From Paracoccaceae bacterium (lineage in GTDB: Bacteria; Pseudomonadota; Alphaproteobacteria; Rhodobacterales; Rhodobacteraceae), in the NCBI GenBank assembly GCA_002712045.1, contig PARX01000048.1, forward strand, positions 1 through 10,535: a DNA stretch of 10,535 nucleotides, given 5' to 3'. The position numbers were made by a program, and so were the translations under genes. This document shows, piece by piece, positions 1-7,135 of the stretch. The first letter of the stretch is position 1, and each line of letters starts with the position of its first letter. Below the pieces are notes generated by a model. That model did not search any database. It was not told where the DNA came from and worked only from the letters and a program-made list of their open reading frames with translations.

Positions 1-1043
1 TCTCCTGTTTTGCCTTTTAAAATTGATGCCATCATCAATAGGTAACCATAAGATTTACTATTATAATCAATTCCCATTCCACCTCTTTGTGTATCAATTG
101 GGAAACTTCCATCTGGTCTCATATCATGAACCGCTAATTTTACGACATTGATAGAATGTTGAACTGCGTTTAAGTCATTTACCATTAATCCCCAAATTAA
201 AGTCATGTATGATGTTTGATAAGCTTTGTTATCTTGTCGATCTTTCCAATTGCTCTTTGCGACCTTCTTAATTAAATTATTCAACCAAGGCCCTAAAATC
301 TGCCTTTCATTTGAGTCAAAGCTTTCTGAGATTACCGCGGTGGTTGTCAAGATTGAGTTTATTAAGACCATTATTTGCCAATAAACAGGTTTATCCCCCC
401 AAGACGCGTTTATACCTTCTTTTAAAGCATTGTTTTTTGACCAGTCTAATAATACAGTTTTTACTTTTTCAACTTCCTCAATTGATTTTCCGACTCTTGC
501 CACATAAGCTGCTTTTTGAAAAAATTTTATGGCTTGATCTACTTGAAGCTCTCGCTCGCCATAATCTTCATTTAGATTTATTGATGTAATTGGTTGAGGA
601 AGGCGGTTTCCTAATTTGATTTTGTGTTTATGCTCTTCTTCATATTTATAAAACGGAGAAGTCCATGACCTATTCATCAGCTCTTTTTTTTGTATGGTTT
701 TTAGTTTGTAACCAACGCCGAAGCCGTATGTTGGATGTTCAAAGCACTTAGGCGCCTTTTTATAAGCATTCCATAATGATTTTGTTTGATTTTTAGATAA
801 GACTTTTTTGGGTTTTGATGTTAAATTAAGGTGTTTGTAACTATTTGTTTCAGATAAAACGTTTCTATTAGCAGTTGCAGTCAATGCTTTGCAACTAAGG
901 CCACGAACATATACTTCATCATTAAAACCACCCTGATATTGACACACCCTTTGATCGGACCAACCAGACATATCTTGAGCATCTACCTGGGTTGCTAAAA
1001 ACACTGAAAAAATAAAATAAAATGATCTAAACACAATTTTCAT
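1..1043 (-). CDS. Secreted alginate-lyase-family protein (PL5-like), 3' end beyond window
   Basis: The reverse strand is open for 347 codons from an ATG at 1043 to the left edge, so the C-terminus is missing. Residues 1-22 look like a Sec signal peptide (basic start, hydrophobic core, cleavage after VDA). Next comes a short segment with WSDQRVC (28-34) and RGLSC (47-51), a pattern I recall from other marine alphaproteobacterial secreted proteins. The rest resembles the alpha/alpha-barrel alginate lyase family (PF05426, AlgL-like): NASWGDKPVYWQ near 212-223, DNKAY at 271-275, and RPDGSFPIDTQRGG at 309-322 followed by a tyrosine-rich stretch. Family members cleave uronate polysaccharides by beta-elimination in the periplasm or outside the cell. 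By ungapped alignment from memory, the AlgL positions His202, Arg249 and Tyr256 appear as Lys273, Met323 and Lys330, so activity or substrate may differ. A weak AGG lies 9 bases before the start. It lies downstream of tRNA-Leu on the same strand. The fold family is fairly likely; the substrate is unknown. Confidence 0.72.
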   Translation of the reverse strand, partial: MKIVFRSFYFIFSVFLATQVDAQDMSGWSDQRVCQYQGGFNDEVYVRGLSCKALTATANRNVLSETNSYKHLNLTSKPKKVLSKNQTKSLWNAYKKAPKCFEHPTYGFGVGYKLKTIQKKELMNRSWTSPFYKYEEEHKHKIKLGNRLPQPITSINLNEDYGERELQVDQAIKFFQKAAYVARVGKSIEEVEKVKTVLLDWSKNNALKEGINASWGDKPVYWQIMVLINSILTTTAVISESFDSNERQILGPWLNNLIKKVAKSNWKDRQDNKAYQTSYMTLIWGLMVNDLNAVQHSINVVKLAVHDMRPDGSFPIDTQRGGMGIDYNSKSYGYLLMMASILKGKTG

Positions 1044-1110
1044 ATCTATCGACCTACACAACTGATTGGCAGAATGCTACCAATTTATAGACTGGAACTG
1101 ATCAGGCACG

Positions 1111-1134
1111 ATTTTGTCTACCATATTGTCTACT
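1111..1134. repeat. Two tandem 12-bp copies, operator-like, upstream of the alginate-lyase-like gene
   Basis: ATTTTGTCTACC (1111-1122) is followed directly by ATATTGTCTACT (1123-1134); the core TTGTCTAC is exact in both copies. The pair lies 68-91 bases upstream of the minus-strand start at 1043. Spacing of about one helical turn suits a regulator binding site, but chance in A+T-rich DNA is possible. I see no convincing sigma-70 promoter next to it. Confidence 0.3.
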
Positions 1135-1198
1135 CACATAAACTCAAAATAATTTATGCATACATATCAATTGGATAGATGGATGAGTTAACACAGTC

Positions 1199-1285
1199 TG
1201 GTGCGGTCGGGGGGACTCGAACCCCCACGGGTGTTATCCCACAGCGACCTCAACGCTGCGCGTCTACCAATTCCGCCACGACCGC
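1199..1285 (-). tRNA. tRNA-Leu (anticodon GAG)
   Basis: On the reverse strand a full 87-base class II tRNA can be folded. The acceptor arm pairs GCGGTCG (1285-1279) with CGACCGC (1209-1203), followed by discriminator A and an encoded CCA (1201-1199). The D arm contains AATTGGTAGAC. The anticodon arm is CAGCG-TTGAGGT-CGCTG, giving anticodon GAG (1251-1249), which reads CUC/CUU leucine codons. A long variable arm follows, then a T arm with GGTTCGAGTCC. The extra arm and the DNA-encoded CCA fit a bacterial leucine tRNA. It is transcribed away from the aminotransferase gene. Confidence 0.97.
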
Positions 1286-1308
1286 TATCATGACTGATCA
1301 AGAAACGG

Positions 1309-1335
1309 TCTATATCAGCCGAAAGATCTTGTGAA
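1309..1335 (-). promoter_or_regulatory. Possible promoter of tRNA-Leu
   Basis: On the reverse strand a TATAGA -10-like box (1314-1309) lies 24 bases before the mature tRNA 5' end, with TTCACA (1335-1330) as a possible -35 box. The spacer is only 15 bases, shorter than the 17-base optimum, so this is a weak prediction. Confidence 0.3.
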
Positions 1336-1377
1336 GTCTCAAGTTAAGGATCTTTAAAAAAAACCTCTATCATTTTT

Positions 1378-1406
1378 TAAACAATTGTTACAAAATATCT
1401 TATAAT
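1378..1406 (+). promoter_or_regulatory. Probable promoter of the aminotransferase gene
   Basis: A perfect TATAAT (1401-1406) is preceded, with a 17-base spacer, by TAAACA (1378-1383), which matches four of six -35 consensus bases. Transcription would start near 1413, leaving a leader of only about 13 bases before the ATG at 1426, with just a weak CGGG as ribosome site. If used, the mRNA is nearly leaderless. Confidence 0.45.
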
Positions 1407-1425
1407 ATAATAACACGGGCTATAG

Positions 1426-2619
1426 ATGACCTCTCCCTTTAATTCATTTATTACGAATACATTTTCACCACCAGTTATGGAGGCCCGGAATTGGCTGGAA
1501 AATACCAAATTACCAGACAATCTAGAACTAATGAACCTAAGCCAGGCAGCGCCAGTGGATCCTCCACCTATAGAAATTCGAAAAGCAATTGCAGATGCGT
1601 CTTTAAATAAACCTGAGGCGCACCTTTACGGCCCAGTTTTAGGAAATGATGATCTTAGGTTAGAATTGAGCCTAAAATGCTCAACAATTTATGAGGGGAA
1701 TATAAAAAGAGAGAATATTGCGATCACTTCCGGTTGCAATCAGGCCTTTTGCGCAACAATTGCGACGATCGCTCAAGCTGGCGACAATGTAATTATTCCT
1801 AGCCCTTGGTATTTCAATCACAAAATGTGGCTTGATATGGCTGCAATCAAAACTAACGTCCTCGTATTAGATGATAATATGCTCCCAAATGTCCAAGACG
1901 CTGAGTCAATTATTAATGACAAAACAAAAGCCATTTTACTGGTCAGCCCAAACAATCCTACTGGAGTTGAATATCCAAGCAATTTAATTCTAGAATTTTA
2001 CAGATTAGCAAAAAAATATAGTATCTCTTTAATAATCGATGAAACCTACAGAGATTTTCTTTCAAAGAATGAGACACCTCATACCTTATTTAATGAAACA
2101 GGTTGGGATGATACTTTGATAAGTTTGTATTCGTTTTCAAAAGCTTACAGACTTACTGGCCATCGATTGGGGGCAATTACTGCTAGTTCGGGAAGATTGC
2201 GACAAGTTGAAAAATTTCTAGATACAGTCACAATCTGCCCTAATCAACTTGGCCAGGTCGGTGCTTTATTTGGGTTGCAAAATCTAGAGGATTGGTTAGC
2301 CCAAGAAAGATTAGAAATCTTAAACCGCAAATCTGCGATGCAAGCTGGCTTTAAGGCTTTAAATGATTGGAAGTTGAAAGGTTGTGGTGCTTATTTTTCG
2401 TATGTGGAGTCTCCTTTCGAGGTGTCCTCTGATATTGTTTGCAAGCAACTTTTATCTAAACAAGCAATACTAGCCTTACCCGAAACGATGTTTACACCCA
2501 GTAATCCTAACAAAAACCTCGACAATCCAAAAAAACATTTAAGATTAGCTTTTGCCAATATAAATGTCGTAGAAATTAAAGAAATGTTCCAAAGATTAGA
2601 GAACTTCACATGTTCTTAA
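1426..2619 (+). CDS. PLP-dependent aminotransferase, class I/II (fold type I)
   Basis: A 397-residue protein of typical length for aspartate-aminotransferase-like enzymes, which move an amino group between an amino acid and a 2-oxo acid in the cytoplasm. Visible motifs are YGPVLGNDDLR (68-78), SPNNPTG (174-180), DET (205-207, Asp205 facing the PLP pyridine nitrogen), SFSKA with the Schiff-base lysine Lys239, Arg247 (phosphate contact) and HLRLAF with Arg373 where the family binds the substrate carboxylate. All key residues are present, so it should be active. The substrate cannot be read from sequence. The start at 1426 has no strong ribosome site; Met18 is an alternative but would trim the N-terminal arm. 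A 74-base gap without a clear terminator separates it from the ppiD-like gene, so co-transcription is possible. It is divergent from the tRNA. Confidence 0.9.
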   Translation: MTSPFNSFITNTFSPPVMEARNWLENTKLPDNLELMNLSQAAPVDPPPIEIRKAIADASLNKPEAHLYGPVLGNDDLRLELSLKCSTIYEGNIKRENIAITSGCNQAFCATIATIAQAGDNVIIPSPWYFNHKMWLDMAAIKTNVLVLDDNMLPNVQDAESIINDKTKAILLVSPNNPTGVEYPSNLILEFYRLAKKYSISLIIDETYRDFLSKNETPHTLFNETGWDDTLISLYSFSKAYRLTGHRLGAITASSGRLRQVEKFLDTVTICPNQLGQVGALFGLQNLEDWLAQERLEILNRKSAMQAGFKALNDWKLKGCGAYFSYVESPFEVSSDIVCKQLLSKQAILALPETMFTPSNPNKNLDNPKKHLRLAFANINVVEIKEMFQRLENFTCS

Positions 2620-2693
2620 ATTTAAAGTCCTTGAATTAGCTTTAGTCAGGCTTTAAAACCAAAAAAATTGAAATTTACCGAAAGTTTAAGACT

Positions 2694-4559
2694 ATGGCCA
2701 AAGCCCTTCGATCTAAATCTACCAATATATTTGTCTGGATACTTCTACTACTTTTAATCGTAGGTCTGGCCGGCTTTGGCGCAGGGTCTTTTGGTGGCTC
2801 GTTTTCAACAGTTGGATCAGTTGGAGATGAGAAAGTAACCCTAAAGACCTATATAAGAGCTCTAAATAATCAGTTAAATCAAATTTCACAACAAACAGGT
2901 CAACAATTTTCTTTAGAGCAAGCTCAATTATTGGGAGTTGACCGACAGGTATTAGACCAAGTTCTAGCGATTGCCGCCTTAGATGGGCAAGTTCGTAAGG
3001 CGGGTATATCTGTCGGAGATAATGCAGTTAAAAATCAATTAATGAAGACTCCTGCATTCAAAGGCTTGGACGGAAAATTTGATGAAAAAGCATATGAGTT
3101 TGCCCTAAACCAAGCAGATCTTTCACCATCCGAATATGACGAAATCCTACGCAAAGAAAATGCACGAATGTTACTGCAAAATGCAGTATCTAGTGGCGTA
3201 AAATCTAATGAGACTTACGCATTAACACTATTGAATTTTCATCGTCAATTAAGAAGTTTTAGTTGGTCGAAAATTAACGTATCAAATTTGGAAACACCTG
3301 CCAAAGATCCGTCAAATGCTGATTTAAACACATTTTATCAGAAAAATGCAGATAGTTACACGATCCCAGAAAGTAAAAATATTTCTTATGTGTCTTTAAC
3401 GCCAACTATGCTTTTTGATCAGATTGAAGTTAATGAAGAAGACTTGAAACAACTCTATGAAGATAATATCGATCAATACGTGATAGCTGAAAAGAGATCT
3501 CTACAAAGACTAATTTTTTCAAATCAATCCGAGGCATCAGCGGCATTCACTGCGCATGAGAACGGCACCAAAACTTTTGAACAATTAGTTTCTGAGCGTG
3601 GTTTAACATTAGCAGACGTCAGCCTTGGAGAGCTTTCAATGAGTGATCTAGACGCAGCGGTGGCAGATAAAATTTTTGAATCAAACGCCTTGGGTATATA
3701 TGGACCTTATAAAACTGATTTGGGCCCTACCCTTTATAACGTTCAGAAAATTACACCTGGAAGTATCACGACCTTTGAAGAAGCAACCAACACCTTACAA
3801 TCTTTCACGAAAACAGAAAATGCCATTGAAATGATAAATGGAATGATTGATGAAATTGATGATTTATTAGCCTCTGGCGCAACAATTGAAGAAGTTGCCT
3901 TAGACACTGACATGATATTGAGAACAACAAGTTATTTCGAAGGAAATGGTTCAGTGGGAATTGAAGCAAGCAATGAATTCAATCTTGAAGCAAGCAAAAT
4001 TTTAAAGGACGACTACCCAACATTGATAACTCTTTCTGATGGTAGTATTTTAGCAATGCGACTAGATTCAATTAAACCCCCATTTTTACAATCATTTGAT
4101 ACTGTAAAAGATGAGGTTAAGTCAGATTGGATAAATGCTGAAAATAATAAGAAATTAAAAACACTCTCAGAAAATATTGTCGCAAAATTAAACAATGGGG
4201 CCACCTTTGAAAGCCTCGGTTTGAAGGGAAACAATAGTGCTGATGTGCTTCGGAGTGGATCAAATGGTGAAGTTCCTGCAACTCTAGTAACTGAAATATT
4301 TAAACTAAATGTTAATGAAATAGGACAAATTGAAGAACAAAATACCATATTTATTGCTAGGTTGGGCGCAATTACAGAGTTTGATGCATTTGCTCCAGTT
4401 AATAAAAAATGGATAAATTATCTATCATCTCAAAGAGAGCAGCAACTATCTCAAGATTATCTTGAAAGTTTCCTAGTCGCTGTTCAAAATAGAGAAGGTG
4501 TTAGTATAGACCAAAAATCACTGAATGCGATTCAAGCCTCTATAGGATCGTCTCAATAA
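2694..4559 (+). CDS. ppiD: PpiD/SurA-type membrane-anchored peptidyl-prolyl isomerase (foldase)
   Basis: A 621-residue periplasmic folding factor. The N-terminus has a short basic stretch and one membrane segment (about residues 12-32, rich in Leu/Ile/Gly), so the bulk faces the periplasm. Residues 40-180 form a helical SurA-N-like chaperone region. A parvulin-like domain lies near 262-355 (EKRSLQRLIF, FEQLVSERGLTLADVSLG, IYGPYKTDLGPTLYNVQKI). The remaining C-terminal part is helical and PpiD-like. The parvulin domain is diverged, as is usual for PpiD, so the protein may act more as a chaperone at the translocon exit than as an isomerase. Its position immediately before the trp-mo-lexA block matches the roseobacter order I recall. 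The ribosome site is weak (TTAAGAC before the ATG). The stop is 7 bases from the stop of a tiny ORF on the other strand. Confidence 0.85.
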   Translation: MAKALRSKSTNIFVWILLLLLIVGLAGFGAGSFGGSFSTVGSVGDEKVTLKTYIRALNNQLNQISQQTGQQFSLEQAQLLGVDRQVLDQVLAIAALDGQVRKAGISVGDNAVKNQLMKTPAFKGLDGKFDEKAYEFALNQADLSPSEYDEILRKENARMLLQNAVSSGVKSNETYALTLLNFHRQLRSFSWSKINVSNLETPAKDPSNADLNTFYQKNADSYTIPESKNISYVSLTPTMLFDQIEVNEEDLKQLYEDNIDQYVIAEKRSLQRLIFSNQSEASAAFTAHENGTKTFEQLVSERGLTLADVSLGELSMSDLDAAVADKIFESNALGIYGPYKTDLGPTLYNVQKITPGSITTFEEATNTLQSFTKTENAIEMINGMIDEIDDLLASGATIEEVALDTDMILRTTSYFEGNGSVGIEASNEFNLEASKILKDDYPTLITLSDGSILAMRLDSIKPPFLQSFDTVKDEVKSDWINAENNKKLKTLSENIVAKLNNGATFESLGLKGNNSADVLRSGSNGEVPATLVTEIFKLNVNEIGQIEEQNTIFIARLGAITEFDAFAPVNKKWINYLSSQREQQLSQDYLESFLVAVQNREGVSIDQKSLNAIQASIGSSQ

Positions 4560-4566
4560 GATTTAT

Positions 4567-4653
4567 TTACGTGTAAATTAATGACAGGACAACTAAGACA
4601 GCGACAGAAAAACCGCAACCGATCCAAATACCCATCCAAAATGCTTCATCCAT
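4567..4653 (-). CDS. Candidate 28-residue single-span membrane protein
   Basis: The reverse strand encodes a 28-residue peptide beginning MDEAFWMGIWIG and ending SLIYT. After an acidic four-residue head the chain is almost entirely hydrophobic (Phe, Trp, Ile, Gly, Val, Leu), enough for one membrane helix of about 22 residues. A good ribosome site, AGAGG (4664-4660), is 6 bases before the ATG. In-frame TAG and TGA codons just upstream mean no other start is possible. The gene converges on ppiD with 7 bases between stop codons, a spacing typical of real neighbours. I do not recognise the family; it is not an obvious CydX or CcoQ. It may be a small subunit or regulator of a membrane complex. Expression is unproven. 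Confidence 0.5.
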   Translation of the reverse strand: MDEAFWMGIWIGCGFSVAVLVVLSLIYT

Positions 4654-4689
4654 AAAAAGCCTCTAAGATTGTCATTCATATATTCAAAG

Positions 4690-4719
4690 AGGATATCATT
4701 ACCCCATCATTTGATTCAA
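4690..4719 (-). promoter_or_regulatory. Possible promoter of the small membrane ORF
   Basis: On the reverse strand TTGAAT (4719-4714) and TATCCT (4695-4690) are separated by 18 bases; each matches four of six consensus bases. A start near 4683 would give a leader of about 30 bases, including the AGAGG ribosome site. Weak by itself, but position and orientation suit the ORF. Confidence 0.3.
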
Positions 4720-4769
4720 CTTCAAAATTAAAGTAATCTGTGATTTCTTCATATTATTAGTTTAAACAA

Positions 4770-4798
4770 TAGATAACTATAATATTTTGCATTATAAG
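4770..4798 (+). promoter_or_regulatory. Probable promoter region of the trpD-trpC-moaC-moeA operon
   Basis: TAGATA (4770-4775), a 17-base spacer and TATAAG (4793-4798) form a plausible sigma-70 promoter; an overlapping perfect TATAAT at 4778-4783 is an alternative -10 box with a poorer -35. The leader is about 30-50 bases and ends in AAGG (4824-4827), 7 bases before the trpD ATG. I find no Trp-rich leader peptide and no attenuator hairpin, so no classical attenuation is visible here. Confidence 0.4.
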
Positions 4799-4834
4799 AT
4801 TTAAAAATTTTTTAACTTTAACCAAGGCCTAGTA

Positions 4835-5851
4835 ATGAGCGCAAATATACAAGATCTCATTGAAATAGCTACAGAACGATCACTAACGCGCTCAGAAGCC
4901 GAAACAGCCTTTGATATAATCATGGCCGGGGCATCAACGCCTTCTCAGACAGGTGGCTTTTTAATGACACTTAGAACTCGAGGAGAGACGGTAGATGAAT
5001 ATGCTGCGGCGGCGGCGGTGATGCGAAAAAAATGTAATTTTGTAAAAGCTCCCATTGATGCAATAGATATCGTTGGTACAGGTGGGGATGGCAAAGGAAC
5101 TTTGAATATTTCAACCGCAACCGCATTTGTTGTCGCCGGTGCTGGAGTAAAAGTAGCAAAGCATGGAAATAAAAACTTAAGTTCTAAATCAGGAGCTGCT
5201 GACGCCTTAACGGAAATGGGTGTTAACGTTATGGTTGGGCATTCGGTTGCGCAAAAGGCAATGGATGAAATTGGGATTTGTTTTATGATGGCTCCAATGC
5301 ATCACCCTGCAGTGAGACATGTAATGCCTGCAAGACAAGAATTAGGTACCAGAACTATTTTTAACATTCTCGGACCACTAACGAACCCAGCTCATGTCAA
5401 AAGGCAGTTAACAGGAGCATTTTCTAAAGACGTGATACGACCAATGGCAGAAACTCTTCTAGAATTAGGATCAACAAAGGCTTGGTTAGTACATGGTTCA
5501 GATGGAACAGACGAGATATCCATCTGCGGTTCTACTTCTGTCGTTTCTCTTGATAACGGAGAAATTTCAGAATTTGATCTTCACCCAAGTGATGCTGGCC
5601 TATCGATCCATCCATTTAAAACGATAAAAGGTGGTAAACCTGAAGAAAATGCAAAAGCCTTTAACAACCTGCTAAATGGAGAGAAATCTGCTTATAGAGA
5701 TGCTGTATTATTAAACGCTGCAGCGGCATTTGTGATCGCAGGACGAGCCAAAGACCTGAAAGAGGGAGTAAAAATTGGGCAAGAAAGTATCGATAGCAAA
5801 AACGCTCTTAATAAAATCATGGAACTCGCAAGGATAACTGAGACAAAATAA
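4835..5851 (+). CDS. trpD: Anthranilate phosphoribosyltransferase
   Basis: TrpD joins anthranilate to phosphoribosyl pyrophosphate, giving phosphoribosyl-anthranilate, step 2 of tryptophan synthesis from chorismate. The 338-residue length is normal for the stand-alone enzyme, with no TrpG amidotransferase fused in front. The N-terminal helical domain is followed by the PRPP-binding loop GTGGDGKGT (81-89) with NIST, KHGNKNLSSKSG (109-120), MHHPAVRHVMPARQELGTRT (155-174) with the anthranilate-contacting arginine, NILGPLTNP (177-185) and the metal-binding DGTDEIS (223-229). All expected catalytic segments are intact. AAGG lies 7 bases before the ATG. It is first in a four-gene run; trpC starts one base after its stop. 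The trpE and trpG genes, usually upstream in related genomes, are not here. Confidence 0.97.
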   Translation: MSANIQDLIEIATERSLTRSEAETAFDIIMAGASTPSQTGGFLMTLRTRGETVDEYAAAAAVMRKKCNFVKAPIDAIDIVGTGGDGKGTLNISTATAFVVAGAGVKVAKHGNKNLSSKSGAADALTEMGVNVMVGHSVAQKAMDEIGICFMMAPMHHPAVRHVMPARQELGTRTIFNILGPLTNPAHVKRQLTGAFSKDVIRPMAETLLELGSTKAWLVHGSDGTDEISICGSTSVVSLDNGEISEFDLHPSDAGLSIHPFKTIKGGKPEENAKAFNNLLNGEKSAYRDAVLLNAAAAFVIAGRAKDLKEGVKIGQESIDSKNALNKIMELARITETK

Positions 5852-5852
5852 T

Positions 5853-6659
5853 ATGGCCGATATTCTCGAAAAAATTAAGACGTATAAATTAGAAGAAGTT
5901 AAAAACAGAAAAATTGATGTTCCAATTTCGGATCTGGAATTAAAAGCATCAAACGCAGATGAGATAAGAGGCTTCCACAAATCACTTAAGTCTGCCAGTT
6001 TAGACAGTTTCGCTCTTATCGCAGAAATTAAAAAAGCAAGTCCATCTCGAGGTATAATTCGCCCTAACTTTAATCCATCACAACTTGCAATCGCTTATGA
6101 AACAGGTGGGGCAACCTGTTTAAGTGTACTAACCGACCAACCATCATTTCTAGGCCACGAACATTTCTTAATCTCTGCTCGAAATAGCTGCTCATTACCA
6201 GTTTTACGAAAAGACTTTATGCTGGACCCATATCAAATCATCGAGTCTAGAAGCATTAATGCGGATTGCATTTTAATTATTATGGCTTTTGTTTCTGATC
6301 AACAAGCTAAGGAGTTGGAAGATACTGCAATTGAGTACAAGATGGATGTTTTAATTGAAGTACATGATGAGCTTGAGCTCTTGCGAGCTCTCAAGTTGAA
6401 ATCTCGATTGATTGGAATTAACAATAGAAATCTAAAAACATTCGAGGTATCGCTTGCAAATACGAAAAATTTGGCTTCACAAATCCCAAGTGAATACACT
6501 TTGGTATCGGAATCTGGTATTTTTACTAACGGCGATATGAAGGAGCTTTCTAGTTATGGCGCAAGATCGTTTTTAATTGGAGAAAGTTTAATGAAAAAAG
6601 AAAACGTATCCAAAGCAACAGCCCACTTACTAAATCAAGACTTAAGGAAAAACATTTGA
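5853..6659 (+). CDS. trpC: Indole-3-glycerol-phosphate synthase
   Basis: TrpC closes the indole ring, turning carboxyphenylamino-deoxyribulose phosphate into indole-3-glycerol phosphate with loss of CO2 and water. The 268 residues form one TIM barrel, without fused TrpF. Recognisable elements are AEIKKASPSRG (57-67, catalytic Glu58 and Lys60), VLRKDFMLDPYQI (117-129, Lys120), LIEVHDELE (167-175, Glu169), IGINNRNL (187-194), VSESGI (218-223) and the phosphate-binding LIGESLM (241-247). The ATG is one base after the trpD stop and lacks a strong ribosome site of its own, implying translational coupling. Its TGA overlaps the moaC TTG start. The intervening TrpF step must be encoded elsewhere. Confidence 0.97.
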   Translation: MADILEKIKTYKLEEVKNRKIDVPISDLELKASNADEIRGFHKSLKSASLDSFALIAEIKKASPSRGIIRPNFNPSQLAIAYETGGATCLSVLTDQPSFLGHEHFLISARNSCSLPVLRKDFMLDPYQIIESRSINADCILIIMAFVSDQQAKELEDTAIEYKMDVLIEVHDELELLRALKLKSRLIGINNRNLKTFEVSLANTKNLASQIPSEYTLVSESGIFTNGDMKELSSYGARSFLIGESLMKKENVSKATAHLLNQDLRKNI

Positions 6660-7135
6660 AAAAATCTTTAAATCATTTCAACAAAAATGGAGACGTCCAT
6701 ATGGTAGATGTGGGCGAAAAAGATAATTCTAGTAGACAAGCAATCGCACGTGGTGAAATTCAAATGTCAGGTGAAACCTTAAGCCTTATTGTTAATGGCA
6801 ACGCAGCGAAAGGAGACGTACTCGGAACTGCAAGACTAGCTGGGATAATGGCAGCAAAAAATACTAGTAATTTGATTCCCCTTTGTCATCCTATTAATTT
6901 AACAAATGTTTCGATTGAATTGGAGCCTATTGAAAATGCAAATAAAGTTGAAATAACTGCATCAGTAAAATGTATGGGAAAAACTGGTGTAGAGATGGAA
7001 GCTTTGACTGCTGTAAATGTTACCGCCTTAACAATTTATGATATGGTAAAATCGGCTGATAAAAATATGAAAATAAGTAATATCAGATTAATCCTTAAGG
7101 ATGGCGGAAAATCCGGTAAATATGAGGCGACTTGA
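6656..7135 (+). CDS. moaC: Cyclic pyranopterin monophosphate synthase (MoaC)
   Basis: MoaC converts the MoaA product (3',8-cyclo-7,8-dihydro-GTP) into cyclic pyranopterin monophosphate, the first stable intermediate of molybdenum cofactor. The 159-residue length is normal. Motifs are HMVDVGEK (15-22), LIPLCHPI (73-80), KTGVEMEALTAV (109-120) and IYDMVKSADKNM (127-138), giving the catalytic Asp129 and Lys132. The start is TTG at 6656, overlapping the trpC stop in TTGA. It is preferred over ATG 6701 because residues 1-15 (LNHFNKNGDVHMVDV) align with the normal MoaC N-terminus and AAGG lies 8 bases upstream. Its TGA overlaps the moeA start. No moaA is nearby. In roseobacters I recall moaC and moeA following trpC in this way. 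Confidence 0.96.
   Translation: MKKSLNHFNKNGDVHMVDVGEKDNSSRQAIARGEIQMSGETLSLIVNGNAAKGDVLGTARLAGIMAAKNTSNLIPLCHPINLTNVSIELEPIENANKVEITASVKCMGKTGVEMEALTAVNVTALTIYDMVKSADKNMKISNIRLILKDGGKSGKYEAT

Noticed and set aside
311..589. Plus-strand ORF of 92 codons
   Set aside because: It is the antisense shadow of the alginate-lyase-like gene, whose reverse-strand frame has family motifs and a signal peptide. Its translation is Leu-rich and low in complexity.
1199..1285. tRNA-Leu as an integration site for a mobile island
   Set aside because: No integrase gene and no second copy of the tRNA 3' end is seen in the window, although the sequence beyond the left edge was not available.
1322..1355. Inverted repeat AAAGATC/GATCTTT followed by an A-run, considered as a terminator
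   Set aside because: For the minus-strand tRNA it lies upstream, and the T-run would precede the hairpin; for the plus strand there is no T-run and no upstream gene. The loop of 20 bases is also large.
2622..2655. Imperfect hairpin (AAAGTCCTTGA with TCAGGCTTT) as terminator of the aminotransferase gene
   Set aside because: The stem needs two bulges and is followed by A residues, not a T-run.
4013..4348. Minus-strand ORF of 111 codons inside ppiD
   Set aside because: Antisense to an intact PpiD-like gene, with no ribosome site or recognisable motif. The same reasoning covers minus-strand ORFs at 2391-2609, 4971-5159, 5711-5980, 6299-6499, 7095-7442 and 10011-10205.
4720..4834. Tryptophan attenuator before trpD
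   Set aside because: No short leader ORF with Trp codons and no terminator/antiterminator hairpin pair is visible.
6701..7135. moaC starting at ATG 6701 in place of TTG 6656
   Set aside because: It would remove the N-terminal segment LNHFNKNGDVH that aligns with normal MoaC; the TTG also has AAGG at good spacing.
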